64,000 nt of DNA from an uncultured Rivibacter sp. (GTDB taxonomy: Bacteria > Pseudomonadota > Gammaproteobacteria > Burkholderiales > Burkholderiaceae). Positions 9,518-17,142 of this stretch are shown here, one piece after another (position 1 is the first letter of the stretch; every line of letters starts with the position of its first letter). Made by a program: the position numbers and the translations under genes. A model generated the notes under the pieces. It did no database searches and was not told the origin of the DNA. It saw only the letters and a list, made by a program, of their open reading frames with translations. The DNA lies in NCBI GenBank assembly GCA_946481025.1, contig CAMLNA010000001.1, positions 62,001 to 126,000 of the forward strand, read 5' to 3'.

Positions 9518-10849
9518 TCACTGGCGTATCGCCCAGAGTTCCAGCTCGATGCCGGGGAAGTCGCCCGCCACGTGCAGCGCGAGGCTGCCGTTGCGTTCGA
9601 GCTGTTTCCAGAGGTCGCCGTTGCGGTCGAGCTCGAAGTAGTGGAAGCCGGCATGGAAGGGCAGCTGCCGCGGGGCCACCGGCAGCGAGCGCAGCGTGAC
9701 GCCGGGCAGCTGCAGGTTCACCAGGTCGCGGATGCGGTCCACCGGGCCGAGCTTGGACTGCAGCGGGAAACGCTGGCGCAGCTGCTCGGCCGGCATCTGT
9801 GCGTTGACGGCCAGCACGAAGCTGGCGCTGCGCGCCAGCTCGGGGTCGGGGATCACTGCGGTGCGCACGCCGTGGCTGCGGTCCACCAGGTCGATCTGCA
9901 GCGCGTTGCGCTCCAGCACCGTGGACAGCATGCGGCGCAGGTCTTCGACCACCGGCAAGAAGGTGGCCTGCAGGTCGTCGTGCCTGTAGACCGGGTAGTC
10001 CGGCGGGTGGCGCTGTTCGCTCGTGAAGGTGGCCAGGTCGCCGGCCAGCTGCAGGCACGCGAAGTAGAAGTCCTGCGGATGGCCGTGCGGCGCGGCGGCA
10101 TGCTGCCGGAACAGCGGCTCGGCCCGGTTGAGCGATTGCAGCATGAGGAAGTCGGCCATCTCGGACACGCCATGGCTCAGCTGTCCCATCCGCGAGGCCA
10201 GCAATCGGGCACGCTGCTGCATCAGGCCGTGCAGCAGCGTGGCGGTGGCCGAAAGCTGCGTGGTGGCCTCGATGCGCGTCTGCGGTGCGATGTAGGCGCG
10301 GTCCAGCACGACCTGGTGGTCGGGGCGGCGTTCCATCACGCGGGCCACGCCCAGCAGCGCGTACGCGTCGCTGGCGTCGCGCCCGCGCAGCAGGCGCAGC
10401 TGCAGCGCGCCGGTCTGCACGGCCTCGGGGTCGTCACCGGCGCTCGTGTGGTCGCGTATCTCGTTGTCGGCCGCGCGGTAGCGGTACATCTCCTGCGCCT
10501 CGCCGTCGAACGCGACTTCGGTGACGCCTTCGCGTTTCAGCGGGATGGCGAGGTAGACCAGCTCGCCTTTCATGTCGGCGGGGACGTCCAGCGGCACCGG
10601 CACGGCGTCGTTGCCCGGAATGGAGAACGGCGTGCCGTCGGGCAGCACGCCGCTGGCGCGCAACAGGCTCACCCGGCCGAGCGCCAGCTGCCCTTCGTCG
10701 AGCCCGAGCTCGAAGAAACCCCAGGCATGCGGGCCGGCCGCGCGCAGCCGCATGTCGATCTGGTATTCGACGTGCCGTGCCTCCTGCTGGAAGTGATGCG
10801 GCAGCAGGAACATGCCCTGCGACCACACGACTCGGCTTTGCAAGCTCAT
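9518..10849 (-). CDS. tssK: Type VI secretion baseplate subunit TssK
   Basis: This 443-residue soluble protein begins with the strongly conserved TssK N-terminus VVWSQGMFLLPHHFQQEARHVEYQ, followed by the shoulder domain (RLRAAGPHAWGFFELGLDE, GVLPDGTPFSIPG). The central helical part (ARVMERRPD, LHGLMQQRARLLASRMGQ) and C-terminal head (RSLPVAPRQLPFHAGFHYFELDR) are also present. TssK links the phage-like baseplate wedges (TssE/F/G) to the TssJLM membrane complex. TssE/F/G and the sheath genes are absent from this window. The ATG follows tssJ after 36 bp. Confidence 0.97.
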   Translation of the reverse strand: MSLQSRVVWSQGMFLLPHHFQQEARHVEYQIDMRLRAAGPHAWGFFELGLDEGQLALGRVSLLRASGVLPDGTPFSIPGNDAVPVPLDVPADMKGELVYLAIPLKREGVTEVAFDGEAQEMYRYRAADNEIRDHTSAGDDPEAVQTGALQLRLLRGRDASDAYALLGVARVMERRPDHQVVLDRAYIAPQTRIEATTQLSATATLLHGLMQQRARLLASRMGQLSHGVSEMADFLMLQSLNRAEPLFRQHAAAPHGHPQDFYFACLQLAGDLATFTSEQRHPPDYPVYRHDDLQATFLPVVEDLRRMLSTVLERNALQIDLVDRSHGVRTAVIPDPELARSASFVLAVNAQMPAEQLRQRFPLQSKLGPVDRIRDLVNLQLPGVTLRSLPVAPRQLPFHAGFHYFELDRNGDLWKQLERNGSLALHVAGDFPGIELELWAIRQ

Positions 10850-10885
10850 GTGCGTTGGCGGCTGTTTCGTTGTGGCGGGGTGGCG

Positions 10886-11365
10886 TTATTTCGTGGCGGC
10901 GGCGGAAACCGACAACTCCTCGGCCCGGATGACGATCCGCTGCTTCTTGCCCGGCTGCACCGGCAGCACCGTGCGCCATTTCGCGCGCTCGAGGTCGCGG
11001 TAGGCGGCGAACACGCCGATGAAGCGCGTGTCGGGCGACAGGGTCTTGGTGTAGGGCCTGGTTTCGCCGGGCGCGAGCGTGAACTCCTCGCGGCCCAGGA
11101 GGTCGGCGCCGAGTTCGGCCTGGTCACGCTGGTACAGCGACACGAAGTCGGCGCTGTTGAAGGCGGTGGCCGTCTTGAGTTCGTAAACGCGCACCGTCAC
11201 CGGCGAAGGCCGCCTGCTGACGCTGGGGTTCACGCTGGTGGAGGCCTCGATCGTGCCGCTCACCTGAGCCGGCTTGGGCGGGCCGCCGCACGCGCTCAAG
11301 AACACCATCGCCGCTGCAGCCAGCACTGCGGTGCAGCGCGCCGGCCGCATCGGGAAGTTGCTCAC
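10886..11365 (-). CDS. tssJ: Type VI secretion outer-membrane lipoprotein TssJ (SciN)
   Basis: This 159-residue lipoprotein has a signal sequence ending in the lipobox LSAC, then a linker (GGPPKPAQVSG) and the two-sheet TssJ fold with typical stretches PVTVRVYELKTATAFNSADFVSLYQRD, LAPGETRPYTKTL and FIGVFAAYRDLERAKWR. TssJ anchors TssM to the outer membrane. The start is taken as GTG at 11365 because AAGGAG stands 8 nt upstream; an in-frame ATG at 11350 has no ribosome site. It is the first gene of the minus-strand operon tssJKLM-tagF, so its promoter should lie in the 97-bp gap shared with the divergent transglycosylase gene. Confidence 0.93.
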   Translation of the reverse strand: MSNFPMRPARCTAVLAAAAMVFLSACGGPPKPAQVSGTIEASTSVNPSVSRRPSPVTVRVYELKTATAFNSADFVSLYQRDQAELGADLLGREEFTLAPGETRPYTKTLSPDTRFIGVFAAYRDLERAKWRTVLPVQPGKKQRIVIRAEELSVSAAATK

Positions 11366-11448
11366 GGGGTCTACTCCTTGGCTCGGTCCAAAGAATAGCC
11401 AGACGGGGGGCTTCTCCCGCGTGACTTAGGTAACCCGCGCGTCATGCC

Positions 11449-11454
11449 TACACT
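11449..11454 (+). promoter_or_regulatory. Candidate -10 box (TACACT) of the transglycosylase gene
   Basis: TACACT ends 8 nt before the ATG at 11463 and no Shine-Dalgarno sequence lies between them, so transcription may start at or almost at the start codon. No convincing -35 box is visible at 16-18 bp. Confidence 0.4.
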
Positions 11455-11462
11455 GGGCCGCA

Positions 11463-12956
11463 ATGGCTTTCCAAGCTCCCCGTACCGCCTCGTTGCGCCG
11501 CTGGCCGGCGGCCTGCGTGGCCGTGTGCCTCCTGGTGTTGCCGCTGTCCGCGCGGTCACAGGCGGGAGGCGATTTCGGCCGCTGCGTGAGCGCCTTGCGC
11601 GCCGAACTGAAGCGCCACCCCGAGGTGCGCGCCGAGACCTTCGACACCTACACCCGCAGCGCGCAGGACCTGCGTGCGGACATCGAGCGGTTCACCGCCA
11701 CGCAGCCCGAATTCAAGCTGTTCATCTGGGACTACCTGATGCGCCGCGTGGATGCGCAGCGTGTCGCCGAAGGCCGCGAGATGCTGGCGCGCGAGTCGGC
11801 GGCACTGGCTTCCATCCACGCGCGGCATGGCGTCGACGGCGCCACGGCGGTGGCGGTGTTCGGCATCGAAACCGACTACGGCCGCGTGCGCGGGCGCTAC
11901 CCGGTGGTCGATGCCACGCTGAGCAGGGCCTGCCTCAACCTGGCCAGCAGCGAGCGCAAGAACCACTTCTTCGCGGCGCTGTGGCTGCTGCAGGAAGGGC
12001 TGGTGAAACCCGACGAGTTCCGCGGTTCATGGGCGGGCGCCTTCGGCAAGACGCAGTTCATGCCGGGCACCTTCACCCGCTACATGGACGACGGCGACGG
12101 CTCGGGCGCGCCCGACATCGTCAACAGCGTGCCGGATGCGCTGGCGACCACGGCGCGCTACCTCAATGGCCTGGGCTGGCAGGACGGCCTGCCCTGGGGG
12201 GTGGAGGTCCGCGCTCCGCGGGCGGTGGTGGAGGCCCTGAACGCTCCCGAAGGCGAACATGGCTGCCTGGCGGCTGCCCCGGCCGCGGCCCGGTGCCGCA
12301 GCGTGGAGCAATGGGTGGCGTTCGGCGTGCAGGGCGTCGACGGCCAGGCGCTGGCGGACTACACGGCGGCATGGCCGCGCTGGAACGGCGGCACCACCGC
12401 CGCGCTGCTGGCGCCGGCCGGCCCGGACGGCCCGGCCTGGCTGGTGACGCCCAACTACCAGGCGATCTGGCGCTACAACCGGGCCGATGCCTATGGCCTG
12501 GCGATCGGCCTGCTGGCCGACGCCTTGCGAGGCGCGCCGCCGCAGCGCGTGGCCTGGCCCACCGACGATGCCGGCATCTCGCGGGCCGAGTTCCGCGAGC
12601 TGCAAGCGCTGCTGCTGCAGCGCGGGCATTGCGGCGTGGGTGTCGATGGCTCGGAGGGGCCGCTCACCAGCGCGGCGATCAAGGCCGAGGAGGTGAGGCT
12701 CGGCCTGCCGGAGACGGGCCGGGCCGGCGCGCGCATCCTGCGGCTGCTGAAGGCAGAGGCGCCGGCGGCGGTTGGGGCTTGCGGGCCGCCCGCTGCGCCC
12801 GCCGCGTCCACGCCGGCTGCGTCGGCTCCGGAACCCGCTGCGCCCGCGTCGGCGCCGCAGTCGCCACTGCCGCCTCAGGTGCCTGGCGAGCCGGCCTCGG
12901 CGCCGGCTTCCGCGCCCGGACCTTCCTTGCCCGCATCGAGCGCCCGCTCCGAGTAG
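11463..12956 (+). CDS. Lytic murein transglycosylase (MltB/SLT_2 type)
   Basis: This 497-residue enzyme cleaves the MurNAc-GlcNAc glycosidic bond of peptidoglycan with formation of 1,6-anhydro-MurNAc. The N-terminal segment to ~33 is a signal peptide without a lipobox Cys, so this is a soluble periplasmic form. The catalytic Glu is Glu136 in AVFGIETDYGRVRGRYP; the downstream GAFGKTQFMPGTFTRYMDDGDG and YLNGLGWQ motifs confirm the SLT_2 family. Residues ~390-440 (LQALLLQRGHCGVGVDGSEGP) form a peptidoglycan-binding repeat. The last ~55 residues are a low-complexity Ala/Pro/Ser tail. The gene is divergent from the T6SS operon, so a role in opening the wall for that machine is possible but unproven. 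Its 3' end overlaps the convergent gene by 82 bp. Confidence 0.93.
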   Translation: MAFQAPRTASLRRWPAACVAVCLLVLPLSARSQAGGDFGRCVSALRAELKRHPEVRAETFDTYTRSAQDLRADIERFTATQPEFKLFIWDYLMRRVDAQRVAEGREMLARESAALASIHARHGVDGATAVAVFGIETDYGRVRGRYPVVDATLSRACLNLASSERKNHFFAALWLLQEGLVKPDEFRGSWAGAFGKTQFMPGTFTRYMDDGDGSGAPDIVNSVPDALATTARYLNGLGWQDGLPWGVEVRAPRAVVEALNAPEGEHGCLAAAPAAARCRSVEQWVAFGVQGVDGQALADYTAAWPRWNGGTTAALLAPAGPDGPAWLVTPNYQAIWRYNRADAYGLAIGLLADALRGAPPQRVAWPTDDAGISRAEFRELQALLLQRGHCGVGVDGSEGPLTSAAIKAEEVRLGLPETGRAGARILRLLKAEAPAAVGACGPPAAPAASTPAASAPEPAAPASAPQSPLPPQVPGEPASAPASAPGPSLPASSARSE

Positions 12957-13336
12957 CGGTTGAAGCGCCAGGCGGTGTCTTCCATCACGATGCGGCGCCA
13001 GGTGGCGCGTTTTTCGACCGGTGTCATCTGGGGCCAGTGCTGCACTTCGGCGAAGGTGCGGCCGCAGCCCTTGCAGACGTCGTCGCCCTGGCTGGTGGAG
13101 CAGATGGCGATGCAGGGCGTGTCCGGGGTGGACTCGTACCAGGCGAGCCAGGCCGCCTTGGCCTTGGGCGGCATCGAGCCGTCGTCGCAGTGCTGCTCGC
13201 GGTAATAGACCATCAGCGCATACACCTCCGCGAGCGACAGCACTTCCTTGCAGGCGGTGACGCCGTCCGGGGAAGGTGAACGCTCGCGCCACCAGTTGAT
13301 GGCGGATTCGATGTCGGTGATGTGGATGCCGGGCAT
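12875..13336 (-). CDS. DUF3717-DUF1289 fusion protein
   Basis: This 153-residue cytoplasmic protein joins two small domains. Residues 1-~65 (IHITDIESAINWWRERSPS, LSLAEVYALMVYYRE) match the Burkholderiales DUF3717 family. Residues ~88-135 are a DUF1289 Cys cluster: PCIAICS, CKGCGRTFAEVQHWPQMTPVEKRATWRRI. DUF1289 has four conserved Cys with zinc- or iron-binding character; its role is unknown. The Ala/Gly/Glu-rich tail is probably disordered and overlaps the 3' end of the transglycosylase gene on the other strand. It sits 28 bp upstream of trpS on the same strand. Confidence 0.85.
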   Translation of the reverse strand: MPGIHITDIESAINWWRERSPSPDGVTACKEVLSLAEVYALMVYYREQHCDDGSMPPKAKAAWLAWYESTPDTPCIAICSTSQGDDVCKGCGRTFAEVQHWPQMTPVEKRATWRRIVMEDTAWRFNRYSERALDAGKEGPGAEAGAEAGSPGT

Positions 13337-13364
13337 GGGGCGTGACGGGCGACGGGTGACGGGC

Positions 13365-14360
13365 CTAGTAGACGAGGCCCATGGCCGAGCGGACTTCCTT
13401 CATGGTCTCGCGGGCCACGCGGCGGGCTCGTTCGGTGCCGACCTCGACGATCCAGTGCACCTGTTTCGGGTTGCTGAGGTAGGCCTCGGCGCGTTCGCGC
13501 CACGGCTCCTGCTCCTTCGTGATGGCATCGATGACCGGCTGCTTGCAGTCCAGGCAGCCGATGCCGGCGCTGGTGCAGCCGTTCACCACCCAGTCCTTCA
13601 CCGCGGCATCCGAATAGACCTGGTGCAGCTTCCATACCGGGCAGCGTTCGGGGTCGCCCTGGTCGGTGCGGCGCACGCGCTGCGGGTCGGTGGGCATGCG
13701 GCGCACCTTTTCCTGCACCACGGCCGGCTCGTCGCGCATGGCGATCGCGTTGCCGGCGCTCTTGCTCATGCGGGCGCCATCGAGCCCCGGCATGCGGCCC
13801 ACTTCCGTGAACAGGGCCTGCGGCTCGGGCAGCACGGTCTGCCCGCCGGCATGGAGGTGGTTGAAGCGGCGCGCCACTTCGCGGGTGACTTCCACGTGGG
13901 GCGCCTGGTCCTCGCCCACCGGCACGAAGGCAGCCTTGTAGATGAGGATGTCGGCGGCCTGCAGCAGCGGGTAGCCGAGGAAGCCGAAGGTCGCGAGGTG
14001 GCGGTCGTTTGCCTGGGCCATCTGGTCGCGATAGGTGGGCAGGCGCTGCAGCCATGACAGCGGCGTGCCCATGGCCAGCAGGGTGAACAGCTCGGCGTGT
14101 TCGGGCATGCGGCTCTGGATGAACAGCGTGGCGCGCTCGGGCTCGATGCCGGCGGCCAGCCAGTCGACCACCATGTCGTACACGTTGCGCTCGAGGTCGG
14201 CATGGTCCTCGTAGTGCGTCGTCATCGCATGCCAGTCGGCCACGAAGTAGTAGCAGTCGTAGTCGTGTTGCAGGCGGACCCAGTTCTTCAGTGCGCCGTG
14301 GTAGTGACCCAGGTGCAGCGAGCCGGTGGGGCGCATGCCCGACAGCACACGGGGTTTCAT
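13365..14360 (-). CDS. trpS: Tryptophanyl-tRNA synthetase
   Basis: This 331-residue class I aminoacyl-tRNA synthetase charges tRNA-Trp. The HIGH motif appears as HLGH at residues 16-19 within SGMRPTGSLHLGHYHGAL, and the KMSKS loop as RMSKS with Lys at 200. The protein has the compact form without extra domains. Its ATG overlaps the stop of the upstream protease gene by 4 bp (ATGA), so the two are co-translated. The family assignment is secure. Confidence 0.97.
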   Translation of the reverse strand: MKPRVLSGMRPTGSLHLGHYHGALKNWVRLQHDYDCYYFVADWHAMTTHYEDHADLERNVYDMVVDWLAAGIEPERATLFIQSRMPEHAELFTLLAMGTPLSWLQRLPTYRDQMAQANDRHLATFGFLGYPLLQAADILIYKAAFVPVGEDQAPHVEVTREVARRFNHLHAGGQTVLPEPQALFTEVGRMPGLDGARMSKSAGNAIAMRDEPAVVQEKVRRMPTDPQRVRRTDQGDPERCPVWKLHQVYSDAAVKDWVVNGCTSAGIGCLDCKQPVIDAITKEQEPWRERAEAYLSNPKQVHWIVEVGTERARRVARETMKEVRSAMGLVY

Positions 14361-15028
14361 TGCAGGCCGATGAGGGTGGGCAGCGAGGGCAGGGCCACCC
14401 CCAGCAACTGCAGCAGCGTGGCCATGATCGGCAGCATCCAGTACGTGCTCACGACGCCCACCAGCACCAGTCCCATGACGATGAAGAAGCCGTAGGGCTC
14501 CAGCCGCGCCACCGGCAGCGCGAGGCGCACCGGCAGCAGGCCCACGAGGATACGCCCGCCGTCCAGCGGCGGCACGGGCACCAGGTTGAAGGCGAACATC
14601 ACCAGGTTCACCAGCACGCCGGCGCGCGCCATCAGCAGGAAGAACTCCTCGTCGATGCCCATGCCCAGCAGCACGACGCCGAACACTGCCCAGCCGAGGG
14701 CCTGCAGCAGGTTGGCGCCGGGGCCGGCGAAGGCCACCCACACCATGTCGCGCTTCGGATGGCGCAGCTGGCGCCAGTCCACGGGCACCGGCTTCGCGTA
14801 GCCGAACACGAAGGCGCCCGAGGTGGCCACGTACAGCAGCAGCGGCATCAGCACCGTGCCGATCGGGTCGATGTGGCGCATGGGGTTGAGCGAGATGCGG
14901 CCGGCCTGCTCGGCCGTCGGGTCGCCGTAGTGGCGCGCCACGTAGCCGTGGGCCGCCTCGTGCAGCGTGATGGCAAACAGCACGGGCAGGGCGTACACCA
15001 GGATGGTGCGGATGACGTCGGATTCCAT
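14357..15028 (-). CDS. Site-2 protease family (M50) membrane metalloprotease
   Basis: This 223-residue polytopic membrane protein carries the zinc motif HEAAH (His23, Glu24, His27) in the first membrane segment and the third-ligand region NLVPVPPLDGGRI, with an FAGPGANLLQA stretch between. This is the small SpoIVFB/YwhC-like type without a PDZ domain, common as a housekeeping gene next to trpS in betaproteobacteria. The substrate is unknown. Its stop overlaps the trpS start. The divergent purN gene begins 62 bp away. Confidence 0.92.
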   Translation of the reverse strand: MESDVIRTILVYALPVLFAITLHEAAHGYVARHYGDPTAEQAGRISLNPMRHIDPIGTVLMPLLLYVATSGAFVFGYAKPVPVDWRQLRHPKRDMVWVAFAGPGANLLQALGWAVFGVVLLGMGIDEEFFLLMARAGVLVNLVMFAFNLVPVPPLDGGRILVGLLPVRLALPVARLEPYGFFIVMGLVLVGVVSTYWMLPIMATLLQLLGVALPSLPTLIGLQ

Positions 15029-15076
15029 GTGGGGGCGGATTCTAGGAGGCCGGGAGGGCTTGGCACCCCCGGCGAC

Positions 15077-15082
15077 TAAACT
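15077..15082 (+). promoter_or_regulatory. Candidate -10 box (TAAACT) of purN
   Basis: TAAACT lies 8 nt before the purN ATG at 15091 with no Shine-Dalgarno between, so the mRNA may be leaderless or nearly so. No -35 box is obvious. Confidence 0.35.
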
Positions 15083-15090
15083 GCCGGCCG

Positions 15091-15720
15091 ATGAAGAACA
15101 TCGTGATCCTGATTTCAGGGCGGGGCTCCAACATGGAAGCCATCGTCCACGCGAACGAGCGTGAGAAGTGGCCTGCGCGCGTGGCCGCGGTCGTCAGCAA
15201 CAAGGCCGATGCCGGCGGGCTCGCGTTTGCAGCATCGCGGGGCATCGCGACCGCGGTGGTCGGCCATCGGGACTACGCCTCCCGCGAGGATTTCGATGCC
15301 GCGCTGGCACGGTGCGTCGACGGCTTTGCGCCCGACGTGGTGGTGCTCGCCGGCTTCATGCGCATCCTCACGCCGGGCTTCGTCCAGCGCTACCAGGGCC
15401 GGCTGGTGAACATCCATCCGTCGCTGCTGCCGGCCTTCCCCGGGCTGCACACCCACGAACGCGCGCTCGAAGCCGGCTGCAAGGTGCACGGGGCGACCGT
15501 GCACCTCGTGACGCCCGAGCTCGACCACGGCCCCGTCATCGCCCAGGCGGCGGTGCCGGTGCTGGCCGACGACACGCCGCAGTCGCTGGCTGCCCGCGTC
15601 CTGGCCAAGGAGCATGTGATCTACCCACGTGCCGTGCGCTGGATGGTCGAGGACCAGCTGCAGGTCGATGAAGCCGGCATCGTGCGCCACAAGGCCGCCG
15701 CGGCCCAGCTCGAACTCTGA
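15091..15720 (+). CDS. purN: Phosphoribosylglycinamide formyltransferase (GAR transformylase)
   Basis: This 209-residue enzyme transfers the formyl group of 10-formyl-THF to GAR, the third step of de novo purine synthesis. The GAR phosphate loop is ISGRGSNMEAI (residues 8-18). The catalytic residues are Asn107, His109 (NIHPSLLPAFPGLHTHERAL) and Asp145 (ELDHGPVI). Length is normal. It is followed after 12 bp by the rRNA methyltransferase gene, probably in the same transcript. No ribosome-binding site is visible before the ATG. Confidence 0.97.
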   Translation: MKNIVILISGRGSNMEAIVHANEREKWPARVAAVVSNKADAGGLAFAASRGIATAVVGHRDYASREDFDAALARCVDGFAPDVVVLAGFMRILTPGFVQRYQGRLVNIHPSLLPAFPGLHTHERALEAGCKVHGATVHLVTPELDHGPVIAQAAVPVLADDTPQSLAARVLAKEHVIYPRAVRWMVEDQLQVDEAGIVRHKAAAAQLEL

Positions 15721-15732
15721 ACGGTCACCGTC

Positions 15733-16989
15733 ATGCATCCTGGTCAACTGCTCGATCTCGCCACCGAACTGCTGCGCAACGTGCTGCGGCTCGATTCGCC
15801 GGCCGACGCCGTGGTGTCGGCCTTCTTCCGCCAGCACAAGGGCCTGGGGCCGCGCGAGCGTCACACGCTCGCCGAAACGGCCTACAACGTGCTGCGCCAT
15901 CGCCTGCTGTACCAGCACCTGGCGCAGTCGGGCAGCGGCGCCATGGAGCGGCGCCTGGCCATCCTCGGCTGGCAGGGCAGCGATACCTACCTGCGGGGCG
16001 GGATGGGGCCGCACGAAGCCGACTGGGTCGGCCGCGCCCGCGGGGTGGACGTGAAGACCCTGCCCGAAAAGCTGCGCCACAACCTGCCGGACTGGCTGGC
16101 CACTCCCTTGCAGGACACGCTCGGCGACGAGTTCTGGCCGCTGGTGGACAGCCTCAACCAGAGCGCGCCGCTCGACCTGCGCGTCAACGCGCTGAAGGCG
16201 AAGCGCGAGGACGTCCTGCCGGTGCTGCAGCAGGCCGGCATCGCCGCGGCGCCCACGCCTCACTCGCCCTGGGGCGTGCGGGTGGAAGGCAAGCCGGCGT
16301 TGAGCCGGCTGGAGCTGTTCACCCGGGGCGACGTCGAAGTGCAGGACGAAGGCAGCCAGCTGCTGGCCCTGCTCACCGAGGCCCGGCGCGGCGAGATGGT
16401 GGTGGACTTCTGCGCCGGTGCCGGGGGCAAGACGCTGGCGCTGGGCGCGATGATGCGCAACACCGGCCGCCTCTATGCCTTCGATGTCTCCGGCCACCGG
16501 CTCGATGCGCTGAAGCCACGGCTGGCGCGCAGCGGGCTGTCCAACGTGTACCCGGCCCAGATCGCGCATGAGCGCGACGAGCGCATCAAGCGCCTGGCCG
16601 GCAAGATCGACCGCGTGCTGGTGGATGCGCCATGTTCGGGCCTGGGCACGCTGCGCCGCAACCCCGACCTCAAGTGGCGCCAGTCGCCGCAGGCGCTCGA
16701 AGAACTGAAGGCCAAGCAGGCGGCCATTCTGGAGAGCGCGGCCCGGCTGCTGAAGCCGGGCGGCCGGCTGGTCTATGCCACTTGCAGTTTGTTGCAGGCC
16801 GAAAACGAGGACATCGCTGCGGCCTTCAGCGCCGCGCACAAGGACTTCCTCCCGCTTCAGGCACGCGAGGTGCTGGAGCGGGCCAAGGTCTCGAAAGCCG
16901 ACGGGCTGGTGGCGGGGGAGTACCTGCGGCTGTGGCCGCACCGCCACAAGACCGACGGCTTTTTCGCCGCCGCCTGGGAACGTAAATAG
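15733..16989 (+). CDS. RsmB/NOP2-family rRNA (cytosine-5) methyltransferase
   Basis: This 418-residue enzyme begins with a NusB-like helical domain (~1-130). The SAM-binding motif is VVDFCAGAGGKT (223-234). The two cysteines required for the 5-methylcytosine mechanism are both present: Cys301 in DAPCSGLGTLRRNPDLKW, and the nucleophile Cys351 in YATCSLL. By layout it is RsmB-like, acting on 16S rRNA, but the family contains several paralogues and the exact target base cannot be read from the sequence. It lies directly after purN. Confidence 0.92.
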   Translation: MHPGQLLDLATELLRNVLRLDSPADAVVSAFFRQHKGLGPRERHTLAETAYNVLRHRLLYQHLAQSGSGAMERRLAILGWQGSDTYLRGGMGPHEADWVGRARGVDVKTLPEKLRHNLPDWLATPLQDTLGDEFWPLVDSLNQSAPLDLRVNALKAKREDVLPVLQQAGIAAAPTPHSPWGVRVEGKPALSRLELFTRGDVEVQDEGSQLLALLTEARRGEMVVDFCAGAGGKTLALGAMMRNTGRLYAFDVSGHRLDALKPRLARSGLSNVYPAQIAHERDERIKRLAGKIDRVLVDAPCSGLGTLRRNPDLKWRQSPQALEELKAKQAAILESAARLLKPGGRLVYATCSLLQAENEDIAAAFSAAHKDFLPLQAREVLERAKVSKADGLVAGEYLRLWPHRHKTDGFFAAAWERK

Positions 16990-17018
16990 CCGCTGGCTAT
17001 GGTGTGTGGAAAGTGAAT

Positions 17019-17038
17019 GGCTTGAGCTTGCTCAAGCC
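17019..17038. repeat. Perfect 20-bp palindrome upstream of the desaturase gene
   Basis: GGCTTGAGC and GCTCAAGCC are 9-bp arms separated by TT. No T-tract follows, so it is not a canonical terminator. It may be a regulator-binding site for the desaturase gene, or a 3' hairpin of the upstream transcript. Confidence 0.45.
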
Positions 17039-17142
17039 GGCCCCAGTCTTCACAACTGCGTCGCCAAAAGTGCGTAGTTCCCCGCGCCGATTCGAGACCC
17101 CGGCACCTACAATTCCGCACCCTTCGGAAAAGGCTCTACAGA

